This document shows, piece after piece, positions 24,340 through 36,300 of a DNA stretch of 64,000 bases (position 1 is its first letter; every line of letters starts with the position of its first letter). The stretch lies in assembly GCF_022458985.1 (NCBI RefSeq), contig NC_061775.1:28557319-28621318 (forward strand), in the 5' to 3' direction. Under the pieces are notes generated by a model, which saw only the letters and a program-made list of their open reading frames with translations, was not told the DNA's origin and did not search any database. This stretch comes from Mugil cephalus. Its lineage: Eukaryota; Chordata; Actinopteri; Mugiliformes; Mugilidae. Made by a program: the position numbers and the translations under genes.

Positions 24340-27300
24340 ATGGCCAACACCGTGGCTTCCTACGACCAGCTGGCCCACCAGGTGGAGGCGCTCCGCAAGG
24401 AGAACTCCCACCTGAGGAGGGAGCTGGAGGACAACTCCAACCATCTGTCCAAGCTGGAGACAGAGACGTTCAGCATGAAGGTTTTTACTTCATTTATCTT
24501 AGAGGGACGGTGCCTTTTAACCGACATTAACCGACATTTACCAACATTTACCAACATTTACCGACATTAACCAACATTAACCAACATTAACCGACATTAA
24601 CCGACATTAACCAACATTAACCAACATTAACCGACATTAACCAACATTAACCAACATTAACCAACATTAACCAACATTTACCGACATTAACCGACATTTA
24701 CCAACATTAACCAACATTAACCAACATTAACCAACATTAACCAACATTTACCGACATTAACCGACATTTACCAACATTTACCAACATTAACCAACATTAA
24801 CCAACATTTACCGACATTAACCGACATTTACCAACATTTACCAACATTAACCAACATTAACCAACATTAACCGACATTAACCAACATTAACCAACATTAA
24901 CCAACATTAACCGACATTAACCAACATTAACCAACATTAACCGACATTAATCAACATTAACCAACATTAACCGACATTAACATTTTAAATGAACCAAAGT
25001 TTGACTATCTACGATAATTTTCATCGCAGTCATACAGGTTTATTATTTTAGCACTGTTCATACACTAATACATAAAATAACATTAAAATCATAAAAACAA
25101 AAACAAGATAGTAAGAAATTAAAAGCATTTAAAAAGTGAAACATTAGAATGAATTAAAGATGTAATTTGCTATAATGCTATAATGTTTTGAGTGAAAGTA
25201 AATAAATATAAAATATACAGGGCGTAAAATATAGTCCCCAGAGTTTCTTTAGTTGAAGATTATTTCATTCAAATCAAACATTCAGCTTCTCTGGGATGAT
25301 CACAAACACACATGAACACACTCACGTGTCCAGATGCTGAGAACAGCTGGATTATCAGCTCATCTGGATTTAAGTCCAGAATCAGGACACGGGCAGAGGC
25401 TGACGTCCAGATCAGAGGCTAGGAGGAGCTACTGCTAGCTGGGAGGCTAGGAGGAGCTACTGTTAGCCAGGAGGCTAGGAGGAGCTACTGCTAGCTGGGA
25501 GGCTAGGAGGAGCTACTGTTAGCCAGGAGGCTAGGAGGAGCTACTGTTAGCCAGGAGGCTAGGAGGAGCTACTGTTAACTGAGGGGTTAGGAGGAGCTAC
25601 TGTTAGCTGGGAGGCTAGGAGGAGCTACTGTTAGCCAGGAGGCTAGGAGGAGCTACTGTTAGCTGGGAGGCTAGGAGGAGCTACTGTTAGCTGGGAGGCT
25701 AGGAGGAGCTACTGCTAGCTGGGAGGCTAGGAGGAGCTACTGTTAGCTGAGAGGTCAGGAGGAGCTACTGTTAGCTGAGAGGCTAGGAGGAGCTACTGCT
25801 AGCTGGGAGGATTTAATTTGTGGTTTAACTCTGCGGTTCCTCCTCTTCGATGCAGGAGGTGCTGAAGCAGCTCCAGAGTAAACTGGAGCAGGAGGCGGGA
25901 ACTCTGGCTTCATCTGGGAGGAGCGACGTCCTGCACCAGCTCAAAGGTCTGAGCTATTAGCATCATTAGCATCATCATTAGAATATTGTTCTTCTTCATT
26001 ATTATTATTATTTGTCTTCTTCCTGAGTAGTTTATTCACCGCTAACAGTCGACCTTCCTGATTGGTTGCAGCCACTAGAATGAATAATGCATCATGACTA
26101 ATTAGTTTGTTTGTTAACCGTGATGTGGCTCCGCCTCCCTCAGAGCTGCACATGGACCTCACCAACTACTATGAACTCAAACACCAGCCTCATAACCTGA
26201 GGCTGCTGGCAGGGGCGGGGCCAGGCATGGGCGGAGGGGCGGAGCTAGACGACCACCCGGCTTCATCCCGCCCCTCCTCCTCGTCCTGCTCCATGGCGAT
26301 GGGAAGTGGAGCCAGAAGCCCTCTCAGACCGTCGTCACGTCAGAGCGCGGCATCGGGAGGGTCCGACGCCGCCATGATGCCACATCACTTCCTGGACGGA
26401 GCCCCGCCCAGAACGGCGGTGATCAGCGGACAAGATGGACGCCTGGAGGAGCTGTACAAGGAGAGGTAGGAGGATTAGCATCATCAGCATCACCTTTAGC
26501 ATCATCGGGACAAGGTTCCCCATTACTGGAACCTCGATGCTAACAGCATGTAGCATGTAGCATGTAGCATGTGGCTAAATGTTTTCTGACCCTGAAGGAA
26601 CCTGCTGCTGGGGGAGATCGACTGGGAGGAGAGGGAGCGCTGTTGGTACTTCAGCCAGTTGGAGGCGCTGTCACAGAGACTGGCCCAGTTACCACGGATC
26701 GACACTGTGAGAGCACACTTCCTCCCTTCCTTCCTCCCTTCCCTCCTTCCTCCCTCCCTTCCTCCCTCCTCCCTCCTTCCTGACCTCCGTCTCTCTCCAG
26801 TTTTCTCTCCAGATGGATCTGATCCGGCAGCAGCTGGAGTTTGAGGCCCAGCGGGTGGAGCTCCTGATGAAGGAACGCTTCGGTACCAGCGAGATGGTTC
26901 AGAGGACTCAGGTGAGAGACGTTCACAGACGTCAGGAAAAAGGAAACGCTCAGACACGTGTGGATGGTTCAGATGTGTCTGAGCCTTCGTGTTGTGTTGC
27001 AGGTTCGTGTCGCTCGTCTGGAGCAGCTGGAGAAGGAGCTGCAGGAGGCGCGAGGGAGTCAGGAGAACCAGCTACAGGTCAGAGGAGTCCAGATTCAACT
27101 CATTCTGGTCTGATGTTACCCAGGATTCATAGCAGCTAGTGCTACGTTTCCATGGTTTCAGTGGCTGTCATCATACGCCTGGTAGCTTTTAGCTATGAGC
27201 TAATGATGACGTGATGAAGATAGTTCAGTGTCTCATCCGCGGTAGATGAAGCTACGGCCGGACATTAAATTATAAATCTATCTTTGCAGTCGGGCTGTGT

Positions 27301-30300
27301 CTTTATATGGCATCATCAGTTCTGTAATCACGATTATTAGTAACGATTATTCATCATTAGGGAAAACGTCTGTATTTTTATCGCACTATTTTTAAACAAA
27401 TAATATTTGAACAGTTTTCAATGGAAAACGGGAAACATTCAATTAGAATAAATGCTTAATAATAACAAATAAACTTGAGACGAATGGTTGTCTGGGTCAC
27501 TGATTTAGTGAAGCAGCGTTAGCTTAGCTTTAGCCTCCATGTTTTCCTCCTCCTGTGGTTGGTGATGTTTTTTTAGATGATTGAACAGATTAGTTGTGTT
27601 GCGCTGCGGCTCAGACACAACTCTGCTGCACTCTTTGATTATAACTAGTTCCTGATTCACGTCACCCGCCCTGAATCCAAAACAAGTCATCTTAATGACG
27701 CCTGGACCGTGAGTTCGCCCCCTGGTGGTGGGCTGAATACTGACACTGAACGCTCCAACGTTTAGAGGAAGAGAAAAGTTTCCTTTAGACAAATCTTCTA
27801 GAGACCAGACCCAGAACAACTGACTGACAGAAAGATTTACTGGCCTGAGTCCAGTCGACTCCAGGAGAAGACAAGGACGGACTTTATGAAGCTACGTGGA
27901 CGTTTAACACGTAGAAATAACGTGATTGACAGATCTTTAGTTTTAATGATAAAAACAACAGCGATAAACTCACAGACTTCACATATTCCTCATATACGTT
28001 GAGCTGCGTTCGTCTTTGGGTGAAGGACGTATGTTTGGGGGGACGTACCTGGGGGACGTTGTCCCCGTTTCACTGCAGCAGACGCTCCCAGTCCAACTCC
28101 ACCTGGCAGAGGGACACGGATCCTTCGTAGGCCCACACCCAGAACCCCGGGTACAGTGGCTCGGTGAAGGTGGAGGTGAAGGTGTGGAGGTGGACCATGG
28201 CGTCCTCAGAGACGCAGAAGAAGGACAAAGAGCCAGAGGCCCAGTCCAGGTGGACCCCGACTCTTCGGGCGAAGGGTTGAGGCGAGGAGGACTTGAACCT
28301 CCTGTTGTTGTAGCACGGCGTGTAGCTCCCCTCGCAGCACTCCAGACTCCAGGACCGGTCGTTGTGTCCCAGCAGACATGTCCCCGGGTCCCCGTCCCTG
28401 CAGATGTTGTTGTAGGTGACGCCAATGTCGGCGCCGCCCCTCCACACCACCTCCCAGTACACCGAGTCCAGCAGCCCCTCCCTGCACAGGACCTGGGGGC
28501 AGCACTCGAAGCGCTCCGGGTGGCCCGGGTACCGGTGGTCCTCAAAGACCCGGGTCGCCCTCCTGTTGCCGTCAGACAGACAGAGCTCCATGTTGGCGGT
28601 GTTGGGGTCAAGGGTCAAATAGCAGGCGACTGGAGGCAAAACAAGGAGAGAAGTATGTAGCATGTGATATGTAGCAGGCCTTGGTGACTGTTAGCTTAGC
28701 ATTGATATGTAGCATGGAGCCATGGTGGCTGTTAGCTTAGCATTGATATGTAGCGGGCCATGCTGACTGTTAGCTTAGCATCGATATGTAGCATGGAGCC
28801 AGATGGTTCATATCGTTGCACCAGGACGGTTTCTATCGTTCTATGCAGACGACTCCTCACAGACTCAGGAGGTTTGAATCAGAAAGAGAAGAGAAGGTTC
28901 GTGTTCTTACAGTTTTTTATGGACCACTCGTCTCCTCCCAGACGTTCTCTGTAAGACCAGAAACAACCAGCGTCAGACACGTCTCGGTTTAGTTCACCAC
29001 GTCTCAGACTGAACCGGTTCGTCTCACCTGGCGTCGCTGGCGTCTCTCAGGCTGAATAAGTCGATCCCAGAGGACAGAGTCTCAGGAGCTGCTTCGTCTT
29101 CAGCCTCTCGTCTCTGATCTGCTGCAGAACAAATGAGACTGAAACATGAAGGAGGTGAAAACGAATATGATGAAGGTTTAGGTGGAGCTGGACGGTCTCC
29201 AGGATGAGGGACAGACCTGGACCGGTTCTCCTAGAGATTCACAGAGTCTAAGAAAACTAAACTAGGACCCTGAGGTTGTTCCTGGATGGAGGTAGAGATG
29301 AAAGGTTCCTAAAGAAGGTTCTGCAGTGAGATGTGCTGAGAGCAGGGAGGAGAACTTTAAGAGGCTTAGAGAGGAGAACATGGTGGAAAGAAGAGGAGGA
29401 GAGATATTCTCCTGGAGCAGGAATCATTTTACCTGGTTATTACCACATGGATGTGGTATCAGCGTGTGAACCCTTCACGGGTCCAGATGTTCTCACCTGG
29501 TTCAGTCGTGCCTCCGGTGCCTCTGACTCTCAGGACGTCCTCCTGACCGTCCTCTGCCCTTTGGTCTCTGTCTCTGCTGAACAGACGCTTCAGCGTCTCG
29601 TCCGTCCTCTCGGCCTCGGGGGCTTTTATTCGGCAGGTGTTGGAGGACTCGTCCTTGTTGTCTCGTCTGATCCTGAAGACGCTGGAGAGGTCGTCTCTAA
29701 AGTGACTCAGGTCGTCTCTGAGCAGAGTCAGAGTCGAGTGATTCGTTGTGTTTGTGTCTTTGTCCTTGAAGACTTTCAACACGTCCTCCTTGAACTGAGT
29801 CAGGTCGTCTCTGAGAAGAGTCCGAGGACGGATCCGTCTCAGGAAGTCTTTCAGCTGAGTGTCTCTACTGTTCCCGTCCTCTGGCTGCAGGAAGTCGTCC
29901 GTCGCCGTCTCCATCTCTTTCTCATCATTTCCTGGCGAAGCTTCGTCTCTGCGGCTCATTTTAAAAGCTGTGACGTCAGAGTCCTGCTCTGAAATCAGAC
30001 AGATGTGGATTTAGAGTTTAATGGGAACATGTTAGAAACAGAGAGCGGCTGCATCATGTGGGGATTTATTAGTCGGTGACCAGAACTGCATCTGTCCCAG
30101 TCTTCATGTCCTCCTCCAGGTGTCCACTCCTACCTAGATGAACTATTCACCAACCTGCCCATGATTCCTGTTATACTCACAAACTGTCACAGATCATCAG
30201 CTATGTGTTATATTACTAGATCCTACATGTTTCCTTCAGCTTGATGTTTGTATCTATGACAGAAGTTAGTTTATCTTGTTTCTCCTGTTCTTCTTCTCTC

Positions 30301-33300
30301 TCTATCTTCTCTGGTTCTACCCGGCTGGTCTTCAGCAGATGGTTCCTCCATATGAGCTGGTTCTGCTCCAGGTTTCTTCCTGTTACAGGGAGTTTTTCCC
30401 TCAGGCAGCTCTGGAGGTTTCAGGCTGGTTTTTGTGAAGCGTCATGAGACGATTTGTATTGTTATTGGCGCTATATAAATAAAACTGAATTGATTGTGGA
30501 TGCAGGTTCTAGAGGAAGTGATTCCTTCATGTATTTGTTAATTTTCTGGCTCTTATCAGAGACGTCCCTGTCACTGCACTGTAAAACCACACATTATTAA
30601 AAAATGATTGAAATGACCGACAAATGACTTATAATGAAAGTAAAAGACTGTAAAACCTGATGAGGAGGAAAAGCTGTAACTCTGACTGGTTCTGCAGTAA
30701 ATCTACAGGTTATGCAGATTATTACAAACAGCAGCTTTAGTAACAGGATGGTTTAAAGTTCTGCAGTGAAACATAAAAACACGATGGAAATGAAGTGGTG
30801 CATAAAACATATTAAAGAAGGCGGAGCCGGATCTGAACACGGTCTGAACAGCTGATCCACGCTGACACTCGTTCAGTCGATCTGTTACTCACGTTCTGTT
30901 TGTTGTCTTCATGTAAAACCAGAGACACGTCCAAACACGTCCAAACACGTCGTCCGTCTCAGACCTGTAATCTGCGTCTGTGTCTTTCTCAGCTCCACCT
31001 GTTTCTGGCTGGACAGGTTTGTCTCCATATTTCAGGATCAGCTGATCTGTTCAGGTCTGGTTTGTGTCTGTGAATGTTTGTGCTGTGACTGGAGGTGAAG
31101 TCATTAACACATTAACACCATAAGATGGTTTTATTTAACGAAGCCTCCGGAAAGAGAAATTAAACGTGATGAATTCTTCAGTGAAACCAGGGACGATGAC
31201 TCCTCATGTAACTCAGAGCCTCCTAAACCTGAAGGCCTCCTCCCTCCTGAGCTCCATGTAGGAGCAAACATGAATCTGTCCTGCATCAACGATCTTCTGT
31301 TGTTTTTTAAATTCCTCTCAGAGCTGCGCTGTGATTGGCTGTTGCCAGGCTACACTGGCCCTGAGACAGACACAGAGTCTCCATCTTTTCTCCCTGAGAA
31401 TAACAACGAGCTGGAAATATGGCTGCACCTCCGCTCATACAGAGTCATATTCATATTACAGAGTTAGAGGTTTAATTTGTTAAATTAATGTAAAACCATC
31501 AGGAGAATAAAAACAGAAACTGTTCATAGATAAACACATCAAACATTAAATAAAATAATAATTCATTAGATAGATAACTGATAACTGATAAGTGATGCTC
31601 GGAAATGATCAACACCTCCTCTTCCTCCTCCTCCTCCTCCTGCTCTTCCTCCTCCTCCTCCTCCTCCTCCTCCTCCTCCTCCTCTCCTCCTCCTCTCCTC
31701 CTCCTCCTGCTCTTCCTCCTCCTCCTCCTCCTCCTCCTCCTCCTGCAGTTGTCTGGTGCTGAGAAGCCTCCTGCTGGAGAACCAGAGAACTGCAGCTCAT
31801 CATCAGGACCAGAACCTTCAGAGGGAAACAAGGTGACGACATGTAGAACAAATCCTATTATTTAACATGAATCACCTCAATTAATCTACTAATTAATCAT
31901 CTGCTGATTCATTCATTCATTCATTCATAGACAGTTTTCATTAATTAATCTGGAGGGGTGATTGGGGAGCAGACCTTCATTTAAAGTGCAGCTCAGTGGA
32001 TCATCACTAGACTTGTGTCCTACTGAGCATGTGCAGTAAGGTCTGTGTCCTGTGCGTCCTCAGGTGGACATGGTCTTCTGGCTGCTGTCCATGCTGGCCA
32101 ACAGGGACAAGGAGGAGATGTCCCGGACTCTGCTGGCCCTGTCCAGCTCTCAGGACAGCTGCATCGCCATGAGAAAGTCCGGCTGCGTCCCCCTCCTGGT
32201 CCAGATCCTTCATGAGGCTCCTGGGGAGGCGGCGCCCGGCGTCGCCGTGGAGACGGGCTGCAGCCGCGAGGCCAAGTCCAGAGCGAGCGCCGCCCTCCAC
32301 AACATCATCTACTCCCAGCAGGACGAGGGCCAGGCCCGACGCGAGATGAGGGTCCTGCACATGCTGGAGCAGATCCGGACCTACTGCGACAGCGGCTGGG
32401 ACTGGATCGAGAGCCACGCCCCCAATGGAACCAGAACCACAGGTGAGCCGGAACCAGAGGAAAGGACTCCGGTCATCTCTCTGGTTCACAGGACTCATCA
32501 GAGGCTCTAACAGCAAGACACAGCCAGCGGGAATTACACAACTATTTAAAGATTAGACAAAACATTTCCTGACATGTGACTTTAGATGATAAATGAATGA
32601 CAGGATGTAAAGTCGTATAAGTTACAATAAGAACAGATTCAAGGTCATTTCATTGATCCCACAGGGAAATTATTTTATTATTATATATTATTATTTCATG
32701 AGAAAAACAAATATGAACAAGAATGAAAAAAGAAAGAGGTTCCTCTATTTAAAAAATAATGTTGAAGTCTTGTTCCCATTTGATTTAAGGTGTAAAACAG
32801 AGACAGGTTCAGTACGATCTTCTCTTTTAATCGTCCTGTTCTCTGCAGATATTCCTGAACCCGTGGACCCTCAGATCTGTCAGGCCATGTGCGCCATCAT
32901 GAAGCTTTCCTTCGAGGAGGAGTACCGGCGAGCCATGAACGAATTAGGTTTGTTACCTCTTAGTCTCTAACAGACCCCGAATAAACCAGGAACAAACCAG
33001 GAACAAACCAGGAACAAACCAGAACCATCAGGCTCCATCTGGACCCAGAGTCTCTAGAAACACCACAGAGCTCACATAGCAATGCTAAGCTACCAGCAAC
33101 CAAGGCTACATGCTACATATCAATGCTAAGCTAACTCTCACTACAAGATGACATTGTTTATAGTCTGTAGTACCACTATTGGACCACTAGATGGAGACAA
33201 AGGACCACGTATGACACCGCCCCCTAGAAACCAGTTATCTGTGCCTCAGCTTTGTTTTTTGGGTAAACCAGGACCTGGTTAACCTGTTAATGACCTCGTT

Positions 33301-36300
33301 AGAAGGAACCAGTCCTTCCATGTGTGGAGTAATGAACCAGTGTCCCTCCTTCCAGGTGGTCTGCAGGTGGTGGCTGATCTGATCCACCTGGAGCAGGACA
33401 TGTACGGGATGCAGAGCGACCCCATCAACATGGCTCTGCGCCGCTACTCAGGGATGGCGCTCACCAACCTCACCTTCGGGGACGTCGTCAACAAGGTAGA
33501 GATCAGCTGATCAGAGTCTGTTCATATTTCACCACGGAGACGCTTCAGTGTCGCGCAGTTTCTAGACTTTATTTATCCCCAAGAACTAAAAGAGTTTAGC
33601 AGCAGGTCACTGGTCTGACACACGTGAAATGAAATTGGGCTGAATGAATTAAAATGAATTTGAGCCGTTTTAAAAACCAGTTGAGATTGTGACCTGAGTT
33701 TGTGTTCGTCATGTTAATTATTACTACTGGACGTTCCTCTGAGGACGGAAGCTTCCAGGGTTCTGGTCTAATCTGAGTCTTAACATGTCAGAGTCTTTTC
33801 ATCTGGTTCTGAATCTGCATCATGTCTCCAAGTCTCCTTCCATGTGTCCCTGGTTCTGGTCCAGTTGTAGGTAGAGATCCATCAGAGACAGCAGCTGATA
33901 CAATATTCTACTGACCACATGGTGGCGCTGCTGCTGATTCACACCCAGACTGAGACCAGATCTCCAGTTCTGGCTGAGGACAAATTAAAGGAGACACGTT
34001 TTAATTCATTAACACCAGGTAGATGGAGACTAACACTAACGTCCTCCTCCTCCAGGCCACCCTGTGCTCCAAGAAGAGCTGCCTCCAGGCTCTCGTGGCC
34101 CAGTTGGCCTCCGACAGCGAGGAGCTTCATCAGGTGGTGTCCAGCATCCTGAGGAACTTGTCGTGGAGGGCCGACATCAGCAGCAAAAGAGTCCTCCGAG
34201 ACATCGGCTCTGTGTCTGCACTGATGACCTGCGCCCTGCAGGCCACCAAGGTACCGAACAAACCCACCCCCACAGAGGACTGCCTGCAGGCTGAGCTTCC
34301 TCAAAGCACTTTAAGTAGTTTTAGTTCTGTTAACTGTCTGGATTTCATTCTGATCCAGAGAATAAAATCATTTTCATCTGGAAAGGCCTCCAGCCAATCA
34401 CTTCCTTCCTAATTTCGTAAAGATTTGCTATGAATCTTTGAATCTTTGCTTATTGTACTACACAGCCTGTTTAAATAAAAGCTCCTCCCCTCTGGTCTGT
34501 GGGCGGAGCTCCTCCCCTCTAGTCTGTGGAGCTCCTCCCCTCTGGTCTGTGGGCGGAGCTCCTCCAGCTTTGACTCCATTGGTTCAATCAGAAGCTTCTC
34601 CAATGTCTCCAGGTTTCTTCCATCAGTGTTTTTAGTCCAGATCTTGTATTGATGATGTCAGAGTCTGAGTCTCCAGCTCATCCCAAACATTCTCTCTGGG
34701 TTCAGGTCTGGACTCTGGTCTGGTCTCATGCTCCCTGAATCTCTTTCACTACCTGAGCCCCATGAATCCTGGTGTTGTTATCTTGGAATATGGCCGTGGC
34801 ATCATGGCCTGAAGAAATGAGAAGCTCCTCATCAACATTAATAACTTGTTGTGTTTTTCTACACTCCCTATTTACTACGTGGATATTTTCTCCGTTTGGT
34901 TAAACATGTTAACCTCCTATAATTTACAGCTGATTATCGTCTGATTTATCTGTAAATTCCTCTGTCAGTGTCTCGGTGGAGGTTGTTTGTGAGTCGGCCC
35001 AAAGAAACTCCTCTTTGTTTTTGCCGGTTGTGCAGGAGTCGACGTTGAAGAGTCTTCTTAGCGCCCTGTGGAACCTGTCGGCTCACAGCATCGAGAACAA
35101 GATGGCGCTGTGTTCAGTGGACGGCGCTCTGGGCTTCCTGGTGAGCACGCTGACCTACCGCTGCCAGACCAACTCGCTCGCCATCATCGAGAGCGGAGGG
35201 GGGATCCTCCGAAACGTGTCGAGTCTGGTCGCCACACGAGAAGACTACAGGTGAGTTTGTGTCCGTCCGGCACTTCCTGGTCGAGGGCAAATATATTCCC
35301 TAAGAACCGAAGCTGATTCTTCCTCATCTGCTAAAAACTCTTCTGCCTTTGCTTAATTATGACTGTTGTTCATGCATGTAACTCCCCAGGGAAACCAATC
35401 ACCAAAGTATGCTACATATCAATGCTTAGCTAACAGTCACTACAAGATGGCTGCATTGTGTTGGACTATTGGTTCCATTTGTACTCAGAAGTGGGAATTT
35501 CTGAGTTCCAAGTTATAATTTTACTGGAACGCCCCTAAAGTTCTTCAGAACTGAACCAGTTGCTTTTTACAATGCTTTCTGTGACATGTACTGCGATGGC
35601 TAAAACAAGCAAATACACTAAATGAATGAGGTTTCAGCCAAATGTTACTGATGTGCTCTTTTGTTCCTTTCTTTTTGTCTTTTCAGGCAAATCCTCAGGG
35701 ACCACAACTGCCTCCAGACTCTGCTGCAGCACCTGCGATCCCACAGCCTGACCATCGTGAGCAACGCCTGCGGGACTCTCTGGAACCTCTCAGCCCGAAG
35801 TCCAAAAGACCAGGAGCTGCTGTGGGACCTCGGAGCAGTTAGCATGCTGCGCAACCTTATCCACTCCAAGCACAAGATGATAGCCATGGGCAGCGCCGCA
35901 GCTTTGAGGAACCTCCTCACAAATCGACCACTGAAGTATAAGGATACCGCAGTCGTATCCCCCGGCTCCTGCATGCCCTCCCTCTACATGAGGAAGCAAA
36001 AGGCTCTGGAGGCGGAGCTGGATGCCAAACACCTCGCGGAGACATTTGATACGCTGGAGAGACAGAGCCCCAAACACCTGACTCTTAACAAGCCGCTACG
36101 TCACATCGAGAGCCTGGCGAAGGATTACGCATCTGATTCCGGTTGTTTTGATGACGACGAGGCCCCGAATATATCCAGCAGTCTGGACACCGGCAGCTTC
36201 TCCATGTTGTCCATGTTTCTCACCAACTCCAACTTCCTGCAAAACCAGCCACGTAAGAGGGACAGCGAACCTGAGAGAGACGTCGACCCTGGTCAAACGG

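Noticed and set aside
24516..24993. Possible interstitial telomere-like array (TTAACC)
   Set aside because: The unit is a 10-mer ACATTAACCR, not the TTAGGG/CCCTAA hexamer.
25425..25812. CRISPR-like regular spacing
   Set aside because: Units are contiguous tandem repeats without unique spacers, and the genome is eukaryotic.
28070..28663. Calling the PRY-SPRY gene a venom-toxin relative
   Set aside because: Only the widespread PRY-SPRY domain is shared. No pore-forming or other toxin domain is present.
32007..32516. 169-residue minus-strand open frame
   Set aside because: It is the antisense shadow of apc2 exon 8.
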